A stretch of DNA of 64,000 nt from JBOEGW01 sp050633625 (GCA_050633625.1 JBOEGW010000006.1:274512-338511), one strand, 5' to 3'; counted from the stretch's first letter, positions 51,638-61,055 are shown. Made by a program: numbers and translations. Notes: generated by a model not told the origin, from the sequence alone.

Positions 51638-52135
51638 ATGAAACACCAGCCAGCGAGACGTGCCCTTTTGAGAGGTCGGTTTGACCGATCCGCGCAGCTT
51701 CGCCCCCCCGGGGCGGTGAGCGATTTTCATGAGCTTTGCACCCAATGCGGCGCCTGCGCGCGGGCCTGTCCGACCAACATCATCAGCCGGGACGGTGATG
51801 GGTTTCCGGTGATCAATCTGGCGGCGGGGGCGTGCTTGTTCTGTACGCAATGCGCGGCTGCGTGTGAGGCGGAGGCGATTGTGCCGGCATCTGGTTGGGG
51901 CATGCGCGCACAGGTGGCTGCGAGCTGTTTATCGCTCAACGGTGTCATGTGCCGCACCTGTGAGGACCATTGTGATGCGCGCGCGATCCGCTTTCGCCTT
52001 GAGCGGGGCGGGCGTTCAACCCCTGTGTTCGATCTGGACGCCTGTACGGGGTGCGGGGCCTGCATTGGCCCCTGTCCGGCGGGCGCGATCCAGCTTGTCC
52101 ACCCCCAGCCAAGGCGTGAGGAAACACCATGTTAA
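51638..52135 (+). CDS. napF: Ferredoxin-type protein NapF
   Basis: 165 residues. Three 4Fe-4S clusters: CTQCGACARACP, CLFCTQCAAACE and CTGCGACIGPCP. NapF helps maturation of NapA in the cytoplasm. First gene of napFDAGHBC. Start is the ATG at 51638; the frame is open upstream without family likeness. Stop overlaps napD by seven bases. Confidence 0.93.
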   Translation: MKHQPARRALLRGRFDRSAQLRPPGAVSDFHELCTQCGACARACPTNIISRDGDGFPVINLAAGACLFCTQCAAACEAEAIVPASGWGMRAQVAASCLSLNGVMCRTCEDHCDARAIRFRLERGGRSTPVFDLDACTGCGACIGPCPAGAIQLVHPQPRREETPC

Positions 52136-52392
52136 ACATTTGCGGATGCCTCGTTTTAGCGATGCCAGACAAGACGCAGGCTGTCATTTCGGCGGTTGAG
52201 GCGATGGCGGGCTGTGAGGTCCATGCCCATGAGAACGGGCGGATCGTTGTGACGGTTGAGGACAGCGACACCACGCTGGCCTCTGATCAAATCATGGACA
52301 TGCATCAAATTCCCGGCGTGCTGACGGTGACGCTGACCTACCACCATTTTGAACCGAATGATGCGGCAAGTGCCGCTGCCCCCGCGCATTAA
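52129..52392 (+). CDS. napD: NapA signal-binding chaperone NapD
   Basis: 87 residues, the ferredoxin-like chaperone fold. NICGCLVLAMPDKTQAV and a GRIVVTVED strand match the family. It binds the twin-arginine signal of NapA and prevents early export. Overlaps napF and precedes napA by 11 bases. Confidence 0.92.
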   Translation: MLNICGCLVLAMPDKTQAVISAVEAMAGCEVHAHENGRIVVTVEDSDTTLASDQIMDMHQIPGVLTVTLTYHHFEPNDAASAAAPAH

Positions 52393-52403
52393 GGAGATAC
52401 TCT

Positions 52404-54908
52404 ATGACCGTTGAAACTTCTCGCCGCTCCTTCCTCAAAGCCTCTGCCGCTGCGGCCACTGCCTCGGCGGCGGGGATCACCCTGCCGGAAAGCGCGCGCG
52501 CTCAGGGGGCGGGCAAACCTGACATTCGCTGGGACAAGGCAGCCTGCCGGTTCTGTGGCACGGGGTGTTCCGTTTTGGTTGGCACCAAGGAGGGCCGCGT
52601 TGTGGCCACGCAGGGCGACCCTGAAGCGCCGGTGAATCGGGGGCTGAACTGTATCAAGGGCTATTTCCTGTCCAAAATCATGTATGGGCGCGATCGTTTG
52701 ACGACGCCTTTGTTGCGCAAGACCAATGGCGTTTTTGACAAGAATGGCGAATTTGAGCCTGTGTCATGGGATGAAGCCTTTGATATTTTGGCTGAAAAGT
52801 GGAAAAAGGCGCTGAGCGAAAAAGGCCCCGATGCGGTTGGCATGTTTGGCTCTGGGCAGTGGACCGTCTGGGAGGGCTATGCGGCGAGCAAGCTGATGAA
52901 GGGGGGCTTTCGCTCCAATAACATCGACCCCAATGCACGCCACTGTATGGCCTCTGCGGTGGCCGGGTTTATTCGAACATTTGGCATTGATGAGCCGATG
53001 GGCTGTTACGACGATCTTGAACACGCGGATACCTTCGTGCTCTGGGGGTCGAATATGGCCGAGATGCACCCGATTTTGTGGTCCCGCCTGACAGATACGC
53101 GCCTGACCAAACCGGGCGCAGAGGTGCATGTGCTTTCGACCTTTGAGCACCGCTCGTTTGAGTTGGCAGACAATGGTATGATCTTCACGCCGCAAACGGA
53201 TCTCGCGATCTTGAATTACATCTGCAATTACATCATTCAAAACGATGCTGTGAATTGGGATTTCGTTGAGAAAAACACCCATTTCAAGCGCACACAAACT
53301 GATATCGGCTATGGGTTGCGCCCGGAACATGCGCTTGAGCAGGCGGCAGAATTCCCGTCGCATGAGGGCAAGCACGGCGCGCTTTCAGACATGACTTTTG
53401 ACGAGTTCAAAGAGGCGGTGGCGCCCTATACGGCCGAAAAAACCTCCGAGCTTTCCGGGGTTCCTGTGGCAAACCTGGAGCGCCTTGCGCAGCAATATGC
53501 CGATCCAAACCGTAAAGTCATGAGCCTTTGGACGATGGGCTTTAATCAGCACACGCGCGGCGCATGGGTCAATTCACTCATGTATAACGTGCATCTTTTG
53601 GTGGGCAAAATATCTGAGCCGGGCAACTCGCCGTTCTCACTGACGGGGCAACCTTCGGCCTGTGGCACAGCGCGCGAAGTTGGGACGTTTGCGCATCGCT
53701 TGCCAGCGGATTTGGTGGTGGGCAACGAAGAACACCGCACCTTTTCGGAAGATAAATGGAAGCTGCCAAAGGGGCTGTTGAACGGCAAGGTTGGGGCACA
53801 TGCGGTTCTGCAAAACCGCCTGCTGAAAGATGGCAAAATCAACGCCTATTGGGTGCAGTGTAACAACAACATGCAAGCCGCGCCCAATATGAACGAAGAG
53901 GGCTATCCCGGCTATCGAAACCCGGAAAACTTCATTGTGGTGTCGGACCCTTATCCAACTGTGACAACCATGTCGGCGGATTTGATCCTGCCAACGGCCA
54001 TGTGGGTCGAGAAGGAAGGGGCCTATGGCAACGCCGAGCGGCGCACGCAGTTCTGGCGCCAGCAAGTGAAAGCGCCGGGGGAGGCGAAATCGGATGTGTG
54101 GCAACTGATGGAATTCTCCAAACGCTTCACAACGGATGAGGTTTGGCCCGTGGAGATTCTCGATGCCAATCCCGCGTATAAAGGGATGACCCTCTATGAG
54201 GTGTTGTTTGAGAATGGGCAGGTGAATGCCTTTGGGCTGGAGGAAACGGCGGAAGGCTTTGACAACGATGAAAGCGCGCATTTCGGCTTTTACGTGCAGA
54301 AGGGATTGTTTGAGGAATATGCATCCTTTGGGCGCGGGCACGGCCATGATTTGGCGGATTTCAACAGCTACCATCAAGCGCGCGGTTTGCGCTGGCCTGT
54401 GGTGGACGGGAAGGAAACGCTCTATCGCTTCCGCGAAGGTTATGACCCTTATGTAAAAGAGGGCGAGGGCGTTAAATTTTACGGCAAACCTGACGGCAAG
54501 GCGAACATCATTTTTGCCCCATATGAGCCTCCAGCAGAGGTGCCGGACGCGGAATTCGACCTGTGGCTGGTGACCGGTCGGGTGCTGGAACATTGGCACT
54601 CCGGGTCGATGACGCGCCGCGTGCCAGAGTTGCACCGGGCCTTCCCATCGGCGGTGATTTTCATGCACCCGGAAGACGCCAAGGCGCGCGGTTTGCGCCG
54701 GGGCCAAGAGATAACAGTGTCCACACGGCGCGGCGAATTGCAAAGCCGGGTCGAAACGCGCGGGCGCAACAAAATGCCTGAGGGTGTTGTGTTCATGCCG
54801 TGGTTTGACGAGGGCCAGCTCACCAACAAACTGACGTTGGATGCGACCTGTCCGATTTCCAAGGAAACCGACTTCAAGAAATGCGCTTGCAAGATTGAGC
54901 GCGTTTGA
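52404..54908 (+). CDS. napA: Periplasmic nitrate reductase large subunit NapA
   Basis: 834 residues. Twin-arginine signal SRRSFLKA at about 7-14. The 4Fe-4S ligands are in CRFCGTGCSVLVGT and NRGLNCIKGYF. Then molybdopterin bis-MGD domains; the Mo-ligand Cys is in DPNARHCMASAVAG. It reduces nitrate to nitrite in the periplasm. It fits the ~830-residue NapA class and is intact. Confidence 0.97.
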   Translation: MTVETSRRSFLKASAAAATASAAGITLPESARAQGAGKPDIRWDKAACRFCGTGCSVLVGTKEGRVVATQGDPEAPVNRGLNCIKGYFLSKIMYGRDRLTTPLLRKTNGVFDKNGEFEPVSWDEAFDILAEKWKKALSEKGPDAVGMFGSGQWTVWEGYAASKLMKGGFRSNNIDPNARHCMASAVAGFIRTFGIDEPMGCYDDLEHADTFVLWGSNMAEMHPILWSRLTDTRLTKPGAEVHVLSTFEHRSFELADNGMIFTPQTDLAILNYICNYIIQNDAVNWDFVEKNTHFKRTQTDIGYGLRPEHALEQAAEFPSHEGKHGALSDMTFDEFKEAVAPYTAEKTSELSGVPVANLERLAQQYADPNRKVMSLWTMGFNQHTRGAWVNSLMYNVHLLVGKISEPGNSPFSLTGQPSACGTAREVGTFAHRLPADLVVGNEEHRTFSEDKWKLPKGLLNGKVGAHAVLQNRLLKDGKINAYWVQCNNNMQAAPNMNEEGYPGYRNPENFIVVSDPYPTVTTMSADLILPTAMWVEKEGAYGNAERRTQFWRQQVKAPGEAKSDVWQLMEFSKRFTTDEVWPVEILDANPAYKGMTLYEVLFENGQVNAFGLEETAEGFDNDESAHFGFYVQKGLFEEYASFGRGHGHDLADFNSYHQARGLRWPVVDGKETLYRFREGYDPYVKEGEGVKFYGKPDGKANIIFAPYEPPAEVPDAEFDLWLVTGRVLEHWHSGSMTRRVPELHRAFPSAVIFMHPEDAKARGLRRGQEITVSTRRGELQSRVETRGRNKMPEGVVFMPWFDEGQLTNKLTLDATCPISKETDFKKCACKIERV

Positions 54909-54933
54909 ACGGGGGCGGTGAGCGAGACTGAGC

Positions 54934-55776
54934 ATGTCCCTTTTCCCGGCCATACCGCTTGATGCGCACCGGCGTCGTTTCCTTCAGGATGCGGCGCGCG
55001 GGGTGGCGGGCTGTGGTTTGGCGGGGATGGGGCTGTCATGGCTCGTGACAGACGCGCGCGCCCTTCCGGCGACGGCGTTGCGTCCACCGGGGGCCTTGGA
55101 GGAGGGGGCCTTTCTGGCGGCCTGTATTCGCTGTGGGCTGTGCGTGGTGGGCTGCCCCTATGACACGCTGAGCCTTGCGGAGCTGGGTGAAGATGGCGCG
55201 GCCACCGGCACGCCGTTTTTTACGGCGCGCCAAGTGCCCTGTGAGATGTGCGACGATATTCCTTGTGTTGCGGCCTGTCCGACAGGGGCGCTTGATGGAT
55301 CTCTGACCAATATTGATGACGCGGATATGGGCGTTGCTGTGCTGATTGATCAGGAGCATTGCCTGAACGCTTTGGGGCTGAGGTGTGATGTGTGTTACCG
55401 GGTGTGCCCGGTGATTGATGAGGCGATTACGCTTGAGCAATCGCATAATGCGCGCTCGGGTCACCACGCGATTTTCATGCCTACCGTGCATGCGGATGCC
55501 TGTACGGGCTGTGGCAAATGCGAGAAATCCTGTGTGCTGCCGGGGGAGGCGGCGATCAAGGTGTTGCCACGCCGGATTGCGCGCACCGAGGCGGCAGAGC
55601 ATTACAGATTGGGGTGGGAGGAGCGCGAAGGCATCGTCGATGAGCTGATTGATTTGCCCGATCGTTTGCCCGGTGAAGGCACTGACAACCTCGCCGCGCC
55701 CGGTGGGTACTTGCAAGAGACCGCCCCGGCATTTGAGCCTGTGTTCAAGCTTCCTGATGCGGGGGGCGTAAAGTGA
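54934..55776 (+). CDS. napG: Ferredoxin-type protein NapG
   Basis: 280 residues. RRRFLQDAARG after about 12 residues is a twin-arginine signal. Four 4Fe-4S motifs: CIRCGLCVVGCP, CEMCDDIPCVAACP, CDVCYRVCP and CTGCGKCEKSCV. With NapH it forms a quinol-linked branch to NapC. Start at ATG 54934. It overlaps napH by four bases. Confidence 0.94.
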   Translation: MSLFPAIPLDAHRRRFLQDAARGVAGCGLAGMGLSWLVTDARALPATALRPPGALEEGAFLAACIRCGLCVVGCPYDTLSLAELGEDGAATGTPFFTARQVPCEMCDDIPCVAACPTGALDGSLTNIDDADMGVAVLIDQEHCLNALGLRCDVCYRVCPVIDEAITLEQSHNARSGHHAIFMPTVHADACTGCGKCEKSCVLPGEAAIKVLPRRIARTEAAEHYRLGWEEREGIVDELIDLPDRLPGEGTDNLAAPGGYLQETAPAFEPVFKLPDAGGVK

Positions 55777-56693
55777 CGAGCAAGGCAAACCTGATCCCCG
55801 GTGCAGAAGCGATCGCTGCCAAAGGCTGGCTGAACGCGCATAGGTACCTGATATTACGCCGTTTGAGCCAAGCGTTCTTCCTGGCGTTGTTTTTGATCGG
55901 CCCTTGGTTTGGATTGTGGTGGGTGAAAGGCAATCTTGCTGGTTCGCGCACCTTTGATGTGCTGCCGCTGACGGATCCTTTCATCATGTTGCAATCCATC
56001 GTGGCGGGGCATGTGCCGGCGCTCACGGCGATCCTTGGCGCATTGTGCGTTGGCGCCGTTTATGCGCTCATCGGAGGGCGCATGTATTGTAGCTGGGTTT
56101 GTCCGATAAATCCGGTGACGGACGCGGCGCATTGGCTGCATAAGCGGCTCAACCTGCCCAAAGGGTGGCAGCCCAAACGACACACGAAGCTCTTTATGGT
56201 CGGGATGGTTTTCCTGACAAGCGCGCTTTCAGGTACCATCGCATGGGAGTTTGTGAACCCGATCACCATGGTCCATCGGGCCTTGGTGTTTGGGGGCGGT
56301 TTCGCTGCTGCGTTCGTGATTGGCGTCTTTGTGTTTGACCTAGTGGTGGCACGGCGTGGCTGGTGCGGCCACCTTTGTCCAGTGGGGGCCTTTTACGGCC
56401 TGCTGGGTAGCAAATCACTGCTCAGGGTAAGCGCCATCAACCGCGCGGCCTGCGATGACTGCATGGATTGTTTTGCTGTCTGCCCGGAGATGCATGTGAT
56501 CACGCCAGCCTTGCGCGGCAGCAGCGCGCGCTCCCCAATTATCTTTGAGCGTGATTGCACAAATTGCGGCCGATGTATCGACGTTTGTTCTGTCGATGTC
56601 TTTGAATTCACTCACCGTTTTGACACCCGCCCGAGCTTGGGCAGGGTGCGAAGCCCCTCGAAATCCGCGCCAAAGGCAACCCCTGCCACCTAA
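55773..56693 (+). CDS. napH: Membrane quinol-type ferredoxin NapH
   Basis: 306 residues. Four membrane helices with the Cys-Pro motifs CSWVCP and CGHLCP on the cytoplasmic side, then two 4Fe-4S clusters in CDDCMDCFAVCP and CTNCGRCIDVCS. Works with NapG to pass electrons from quinol. Overlaps napG by four bases. Confidence 0.94.
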   Translation: MTSKANLIPGAEAIAAKGWLNAHRYLILRRLSQAFFLALFLIGPWFGLWWVKGNLAGSRTFDVLPLTDPFIMLQSIVAGHVPALTAILGALCVGAVYALIGGRMYCSWVCPINPVTDAAHWLHKRLNLPKGWQPKRHTKLFMVGMVFLTSALSGTIAWEFVNPITMVHRALVFGGGFAAAFVIGVFVFDLVVARRGWCGHLCPVGAFYGLLGSKSLLRVSAINRAACDDCMDCFAVCPEMHVITPALRGSSARSPIIFERDCTNCGRCIDVCSVDVFEFTHRFDTRPSLGRVRSPSKSAPKATPAT

Positions 56694-56714
56694 GCGAGCA
56701 CAGGAGACTCACAT

Positions 56715-57143
56715 ATGAAAACCCCTATTCTTCTCAAAGCTTTACCCGCTTTTGCCTTGCTGGTGGCGGGCACACTTGCGGTGGCGCAACAGGCGACACA
56801 AACTTTGCGCGGTGCGGAGGTGGATGAACATGTGGGCGTCGAGGACGTGTTTCATCAAGATGAAAACCGGTTTGTGCGCAACTACCGTCAACAACCGCCC
56901 CTCATTCCCCATAGCACCGATCAATACCAAATTGATCTCAACGCGAATGAATGTCTCGCCTGTCATGACTGGACCAACGCCGGGGACCGCGGCGCACCGA
57001 CCTTGTCGATGACCCATTATTTGGACCGCGCTGGCAACCAGCTTGATAGCATCGCGGGCACCCGTTGGTTCTGCAACCAATGCCATGTCCCACAAGCCGA
57101 TGCACCCGCGCTCGTCGAGAACACATTCGAGCCGTCCAATTAA
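56715..57143 (+). CDS. napB: Dihaem cytochrome c NapB
   Basis: 142 residues. Cleavable signal ends near LAVAQQ. Two haem sites: CLACH (Cys80, Cys83) and CNQCH (Cys120, Cys123). The distal His residues are in the middle and in the SMTHYLD stretch. It feeds electrons to NapA. Start ATG 56715, 21 bases after napH. Confidence 0.94.
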   Translation: MKTPILLKALPAFALLVAGTLAVAQQATQTLRGAEVDEHVGVEDVFHQDENRFVRNYRQQPPLIPHSTDQYQIDLNANECLACHDWTNAGDRGAPTLSMTHYLDRAGNQLDSIAGTRWFCNQCHVPQADAPALVENTFEPSN

Positions 57144-57164
57144 GGCAGGCACAGGAGAAAACCC

Positions 57165-57875
57165 ATGGCAGATCAAGACCAACCAAAGAAACGATTCAAA
57201 CTCCTGCGCCGCCTGTGGCGAGTCCTTGCGTCGCCCTCCGGGGTCTATTCGCTCGGCTTTTTGCTGGTCATTGGTTTTCTGGCAGGGGTCGGGTTTTGGG
57301 GCAGCTTTCACTGGGCGCTGGAAATGACGAACCGAGAAGAGTTTTGCATCGGTTGCCATGAGATGCGCGACAATGTGTTTGCGGAGTATCAAGGGACGAT
57401 CCACCAAAATAACAGGTCAGGCGTGCGCGCGACCTGCCCGGACTGTCACGTCCCAAAGGATTGGGGGCCAAAAATGATCCGCAAAATCCAAGCCTCAAAA
57501 GAGCTGTATGGCCACTTCATCACCAAATCGATCTGGACCGAAGAAAAGTTCCAAGAGCACCGGATTGACTTGGCGTCAAATGAATGGGCGCGGATGAAGC
57601 GCACGGATAGCAAGGAATGTCGCAACTGCCATTCGTTTGAGTATATGGATTTCACCTTTCAGGAGAACCGCGCTGCGGATAATCACCAAACAGCGCTTGA
57701 TGACGGGATGACCTGCATTGATTGTCACCAAGGGATCGCGCACAATTTGCCACCGAACTACCTTGACGCCTATCGTGGTGTTGTGGCTGAGCTTGAGGCC
57801 GAAGGCGTGATTGCGCCGCAAGAACATGATATTGAGCAGGCGCGTGCGCAGATCAAAGGCTTCTTGGCGCAGTAG
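57165..57875 (+). CDS. napC: Tetrahaem cytochrome c NapC
   Basis: 236 residues. An N-terminal membrane helix (about 27-47) and four CxxCH sites: Cys61-His65, Cys91-His95, Cys152-His156 and Cys184-His188. It takes electrons from quinol to NapB. Its haem is attached by the Ccm system whose genes lie at 27850-30656. Start ATG 57165 with CAGGAGAAAACCC. Confidence 0.95.
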   Translation: MADQDQPKKRFKLLRRLWRVLASPSGVYSLGFLLVIGFLAGVGFWGSFHWALEMTNREEFCIGCHEMRDNVFAEYQGTIHQNNRSGVRATCPDCHVPKDWGPKMIRKIQASKELYGHFITKSIWTEEKFQEHRIDLASNEWARMKRTDSKECRNCHSFEYMDFTFQENRAADNHQTALDDGMTCIDCHQGIAHNLPPNYLDAYRGVVAELEAEGVIAPQEHDIEQARAQIKGFLAQ

Positions 57876-57899
57876 TCACGCATGAAAAGGGATGAAACC

Positions 57900-58430
57900 A
57901 TGCAACTTGCCTATGTTTTGCCCGAGGAGGGAAAACCGGTGAATGAGGCGCTTGCGGCTATGGCAGCGGCGCTTCTGGACCATGGTTTGAACGTGATTGG
58001 CACCACGCAGATTGATACGCCGCGCCCCAAGTCGCACAAATGCGATATGGATGTCCGGGTCTTGCCAGGGGGCGAGGTGATCCGCATTTCGCAAGATCTG
58101 GGGGCCAATTCGCGCGGCTGCCAGCTTGACCCATCCGCACTCGAAGCGGCGGTGGCTTTGACTGAGGCGCGCCTTGAGGGGGCGGATGTATTGATCATCA
58201 ACAAGTTCGGCAAGCACGAAGCAGAGGGGCGCGGGTTTCGGGAGGTGATCGGCGCGGCGGTGATGCGCGACATTCCGGTGATTGTAGGGATGAACGCGCT
58301 GAATGTCGCGGCCTTCATGGCGTTTTGCGATCATGAGGCGGTGCAAATCGCCCCGGACATCGCAGCGCTGATGGACTGGGCCGGGCCGCTCATGGGGACG
58401 CGCGCGGCGGGCGAGTGGGCGGCGGGCTAG
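57900..58430 (+). CDS. DUF2478 family protein (NTPase-like)
   Basis: 176 residues. LAYVLPEEGKPVNEALAAMA at the start and VLIINKFGKHEAEGRGFREV in the middle match DUF2478, whose members often sit with molybdenum or nitrate enzymes. A Walker-like P-loop is not clear. Start: ATG 57900 after AAAAGGGATGAAACC is preferred over ATG 57882. It follows napC by 24 bases and probably belongs to the operon. A molybdenum-cofactor role is suggested by place only. Confidence 0.88.
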   Translation: MQLAYVLPEEGKPVNEALAAMAAALLDHGLNVIGTTQIDTPRPKSHKCDMDVRVLPGGEVIRISQDLGANSRGCQLDPSALEAAVALTEARLEGADVLIINKFGKHEAEGRGFREVIGAAVMRDIPVIVGMNALNVAAFMAFCDHEAVQIAPDIAALMDWAGPLMGTRAAGEWAAG

Positions 58431-58470
58431 TAGGGCCGTGGGCTAGCAGGGCAGTGGGCAGCGGGCTTGG

Positions 58471-59169
58471 CTACCGCGTCCAAGCTGTAGCTGGATCATT
58501 CTCCGAAAAGGCGCGCAGCCTTTCGACATCCGCGATTTCTGCGGCGTTCTGGCGAATAGCCACACCGCAGTCTTTGAGCTTGGCAAAGGCCCGGCTCAGG
58601 CTTTCGGGCTTCATCCCCAGTCGCCCCGCGATCAGCACCTTGTCATAGGGCAGTTTCACAGTGCAGCTCCCGCGCGTGCACTCAGAGAGGTCCAGCAAGA
58701 ATTCCGCGACACGTTGAGGGCCGGTGCGCGACTTGAGCTGTTCGACCTGCGCCACAAGACTGTGCAGATGTGCGTAGGTGGCGGTGAGCATGGCGATCGC
58801 GATTTTGGGATTGCTTTCAAGGTCATGCAAGAATGCGCCAGCATCCACGCGCACAACGGAACAGGCCGTCACCGCCTCCGCGCTCACCGGGTATGTGTCA
58901 GGCCGCAGCGCCACAGCCTCCCCGAAAGACTGCCCTTTGGTGAAGGTGCCCACAACCGCTTCAATGCCGTTGCTGGCGATCCGATAGAGTTTGACCCAGC
59001 CCCCACTCACAATGAAAATCGTATCAGCCGCATCGCCTTGCAAAAAGATCGTCTCGCCGCGCGCATGATGGGTGAGATGGGCATGGGCCAAAATGCGGCT
59101 GACAAGCGGCTCAGGCGCGCTCGATAGCAGCAAGGAGTTTCGTGCGATTTCAGTGGCTTCCGGGGTCAT
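58471..59169 (-). CDS. Crp/Fnr family regulator (Dnr/NnrR-like)
   Basis: 232 residues. Cyclic-nucleotide-like beta domain (GETIFLQGDAADTIFIVSGG and TKGQSFGEAVAL), a long dimer helix, and a C-terminal winged helix with recognition helix GMKPESLSRAFAKLK. No FNR-type N-terminal cysteine cluster, so oxygen sensing is unlikely and NO or another signal is probable. The PESLSR motif matches TTGAT-N4-ATCAA sites, as found before napF. Start is the ATG at 59167-59169, though the frame is open to 59376. Confidence 0.92.
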   Translation of the reverse strand: MTPEATEIARNSLLLSSAPEPLVSRILAHAHLTHHARGETIFLQGDAADTIFIVSGGWVKLYRIASNGIEAVVGTFTKGQSFGEAVALRPDTYPVSAEAVTACSVVRVDAGAFLHDLESNPKIAIAMLTATYAHLHSLVAQVEQLKSRTGPQRVAEFLLDLSECTRGSCTVKLPYDKVLIAGRLGMKPESLSRAFAKLKDCGVAIRQNAAEIADVERLRAFSENDPATAWTR

Positions 59170-59463
59170 GTTGCGCTGTGGCTCCTGAGGTGTCGCGCCA
59201 ACCCTATGCGCGGCGAAGCTGTAATACAAACCAAGAGCAACATCATTTGCACAGATTTCGCGAAACCCGCACCGACAAAGCGGATCCTGAAAACGGATTG
59301 ACCAAGACGAAGGGCTGAGAAGGGCAGCAATAAGGTGCAACAACGCGCCATCCCAAACCGCAAAACGCTGGCACAACCTAGGTCGATGTGCTCAGCCGGA
59401 TGCCGGTTGTGGGAGATGATCGATTAAACGCCCTAGCCACCAAGCAAAGGCGTCACATCGTCA

Positions 59464-59497
59464 TTTCGCGACGGAGGGATTTTCGCGACCGAGGGAT
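59464..59497. repeat. 17-bp tandem direct repeat
   Basis: TTTCGCGACGGAGGGAT (59464-59480) and TTTCGCGACCGAGGGAT (59481-59497) lie head to tail with one mismatch, followed within two bases by a hairpin. Possible attachment or recombination scar. Confidence 0.85.
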
Positions 59498-59498
59498 A

Positions 59499-59530
59499 AT
59501 GGCTCCGGCGGTAGGGGTCGGAGCCATTTT
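59499..59530. terminator. Nine-pair hairpin next to the 17-bp repeats
   Basis: ATGGCTCCG pairs with CGGAGCCAT across an 11-base loop, with TTT after it. It could be a terminator for a transcript from the left or part of a recombination site. Confidence 0.6.
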
Positions 59531-60036
59531 GCACAGCTTTGATTTCAAACAATAAAATCCAGCCCAAATTCTGCCAGACACCAGTTTGTGCAAATGTTTG
59601 TGCACTATTGAGTGTAAACAGGCAAGCAGCCAAATCTTTAGAAACCGTCGCGGTGTCGCTTGAACTTTCAGGTCCAGGCAGCCCTTAGTTCCTCGGAGTA
59701 GGATGAAGAACCTTATCGGTCGGCGCAGCGACAGGCGTTTTGATCGTGGATCACGAAACCTTTCGGCCTTTGGTGGCAGCGGAACGGCGGCAGTGACCCG
59801 CCAGGCAGAAGTGCAATTGAGAACCCAAAAATCAGTTTGCCCATGGTTGGGCGAGGCCGATTTAACGGGCGGCGGTTCGTGCGCGATATGCATTTCAAAG
59901 GTGAGCACATGGCCATCTCTTCAGTCAGAAGGAAAGGCGCAAAATCACTCGCTTCCAACTCATTTAAGGTGTTGATTGTTATGGGTTAATCCAACAAACA
60001 GGTCGCGAAATTCAAGCAGAAAGACCTCGCCTAAAG

Positions 60037-60966
60037 ATGACGACATCCAATCAAAGACTACTGACAGAAATTTGCCTCGAAGATGGTTACTGTTTTGTGG
60101 AAACAGCAAGACTTCTTGTTAAAGAAGGACGGATCAAGGGGAATGACCCAAGAAATTTCTTATCCAAAGAAGCTCAAACAATTTCGCTTCCTACAGACAA
60201 GGCCGCGCTCTTGTCTGAATGGGAGGAACTCGTTTCATCAGGGGTAGCGGGAGATAAACAAGCCGGTGATCTGACCGATGAAATCAAGATGGCTGGCGGG
60301 TCCGTAATCAGTGTGGCCAAGAGGTGTGCAACATTCTTCGAGGCGCTCGCTTTGCAGGAATTTGCCATCACTGGTTTAGACAAGCGAGTTAAGTATCTGT
60401 TTCATTGTGCGGCTCGCTACTGTGACGTGGCCGTTCTGGAAAGCCGTCACCGAGATGAGAAGCGAAGTTTTGTTTCAGTTTCTGAGCAAAGCGGGGTCAC
60501 AGCAAGGGAGGTCGTGATTGGTATGATGAGAACCAAACTCCTTAGTTCTCGCAATCCCACAATCATGGCGATGGTCGAAGGGCAGTTTTCAGAAATGGAT
60601 GAACTGAAGAGAAAACCTTTCTATGCACATTCAAAGAAATATCTCGCTCTTTCGCAAGTAGAGGAACTCCAAAGCTTGGGTTTGGATCCAGAAATTTATT
60701 CGAAGGTTGTAATCGCCGCATATCGCCTAAGAGATTCTCAAAAGATGACGGATTCTCGCGAAATAATGGAAGCGGAGGTCTTGTGGGCCTCAGCACATTT
60801 GGCTGAGTCCTTCAGCGCTGCTTGGCAGACTACTGATCTTGAACGGTCGAAGAGCCTTGGAGCTATTGCGTTTAGCGCATCTGAAAGGGCCGCTGATGTC
60901 CTCTCGAACTATCCAGATAAGTTCTTTGGTGCTCAGCTCCACAAGAGGTATAGAGAGGTGCGGTAA
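60037..60966 (+). CDS. Unknown helical protein, 309 residues
   Basis: No signal peptide or membrane helix. Mostly alpha-helical with mixed charge, starting MTTSNQRLLTEICLEDGY. The middle has CATFFEALALQEFAITGLDK and KYLFHCAARYCDVAVLESRH, and the C terminus SASERAADVLSNYPDKFFGA. I recognise no domain or catalytic motif. Codon use is AT-richer than in the nap region. It is convergent with the STAND-like gene, 89 bases apart. A role beside that gene is possible, but the strands oppose. Start at ATG 60037 has a weak ribosome binding site. Confidence 0.7.
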   Translation: MTTSNQRLLTEICLEDGYCFVETARLLVKEGRIKGNDPRNFLSKEAQTISLPTDKAALLSEWEELVSSGVAGDKQAGDLTDEIKMAGGSVISVAKRCATFFEALALQEFAITGLDKRVKYLFHCAARYCDVAVLESRHRDEKRSFVSVSEQSGVTAREVVIGMMRTKLLSSRNPTIMAMVEGQFSEMDELKRKPFYAHSKKYLALSQVEELQSLGLDPEIYSKVVIAAYRLRDSQKMTDSREIMEAEVLWASAHLAESFSAAWQTTDLERSKSLGAIAFSASERAADVLSNYPDKFFGAQLHKRYREVR

Positions 60967-61055
60967 TTTCTGGATTGAGGTTGCAGTCCATTCATGGCTT
61001 TCCAGCATGGGTTTCGCTTCACATGTTGTCGAGTTACTCAATCAATCAGTTCCGT

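Larger units (their letters stand above)
59170..60036. other. Gene-poor island edge
   Basis: About 870 bases with no convincing gene. Short frames occur but none has a good start or family pattern. GC content falls to the right. It holds a 17-bp tandem repeat and a hairpin at 59464-59530. A stretch near 59730-59840 looks like degraded coding sequence but cannot be named. It separates the nap region from the defence-like genes. Confidence 0.5.

Noticed and set aside
53637..54953. Minus-strand open frame of 438 codons
   Set aside because: Opposite napA, which is full length and has all cluster ligands.
59453..59908. Minus-strand frame of 151 codons at the island edge
   Set aside because: Spans the 17-bp repeats and hairpin, has no family pattern, and its start lies in a region without a binding site.
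59703..59975. Plus-strand frame of 90 codons before the 309-residue gene
   Set aside because: Arg/Ser-rich shadow-like sequence with no binding site; may be a decayed fragment but cannot be supported as a gene.
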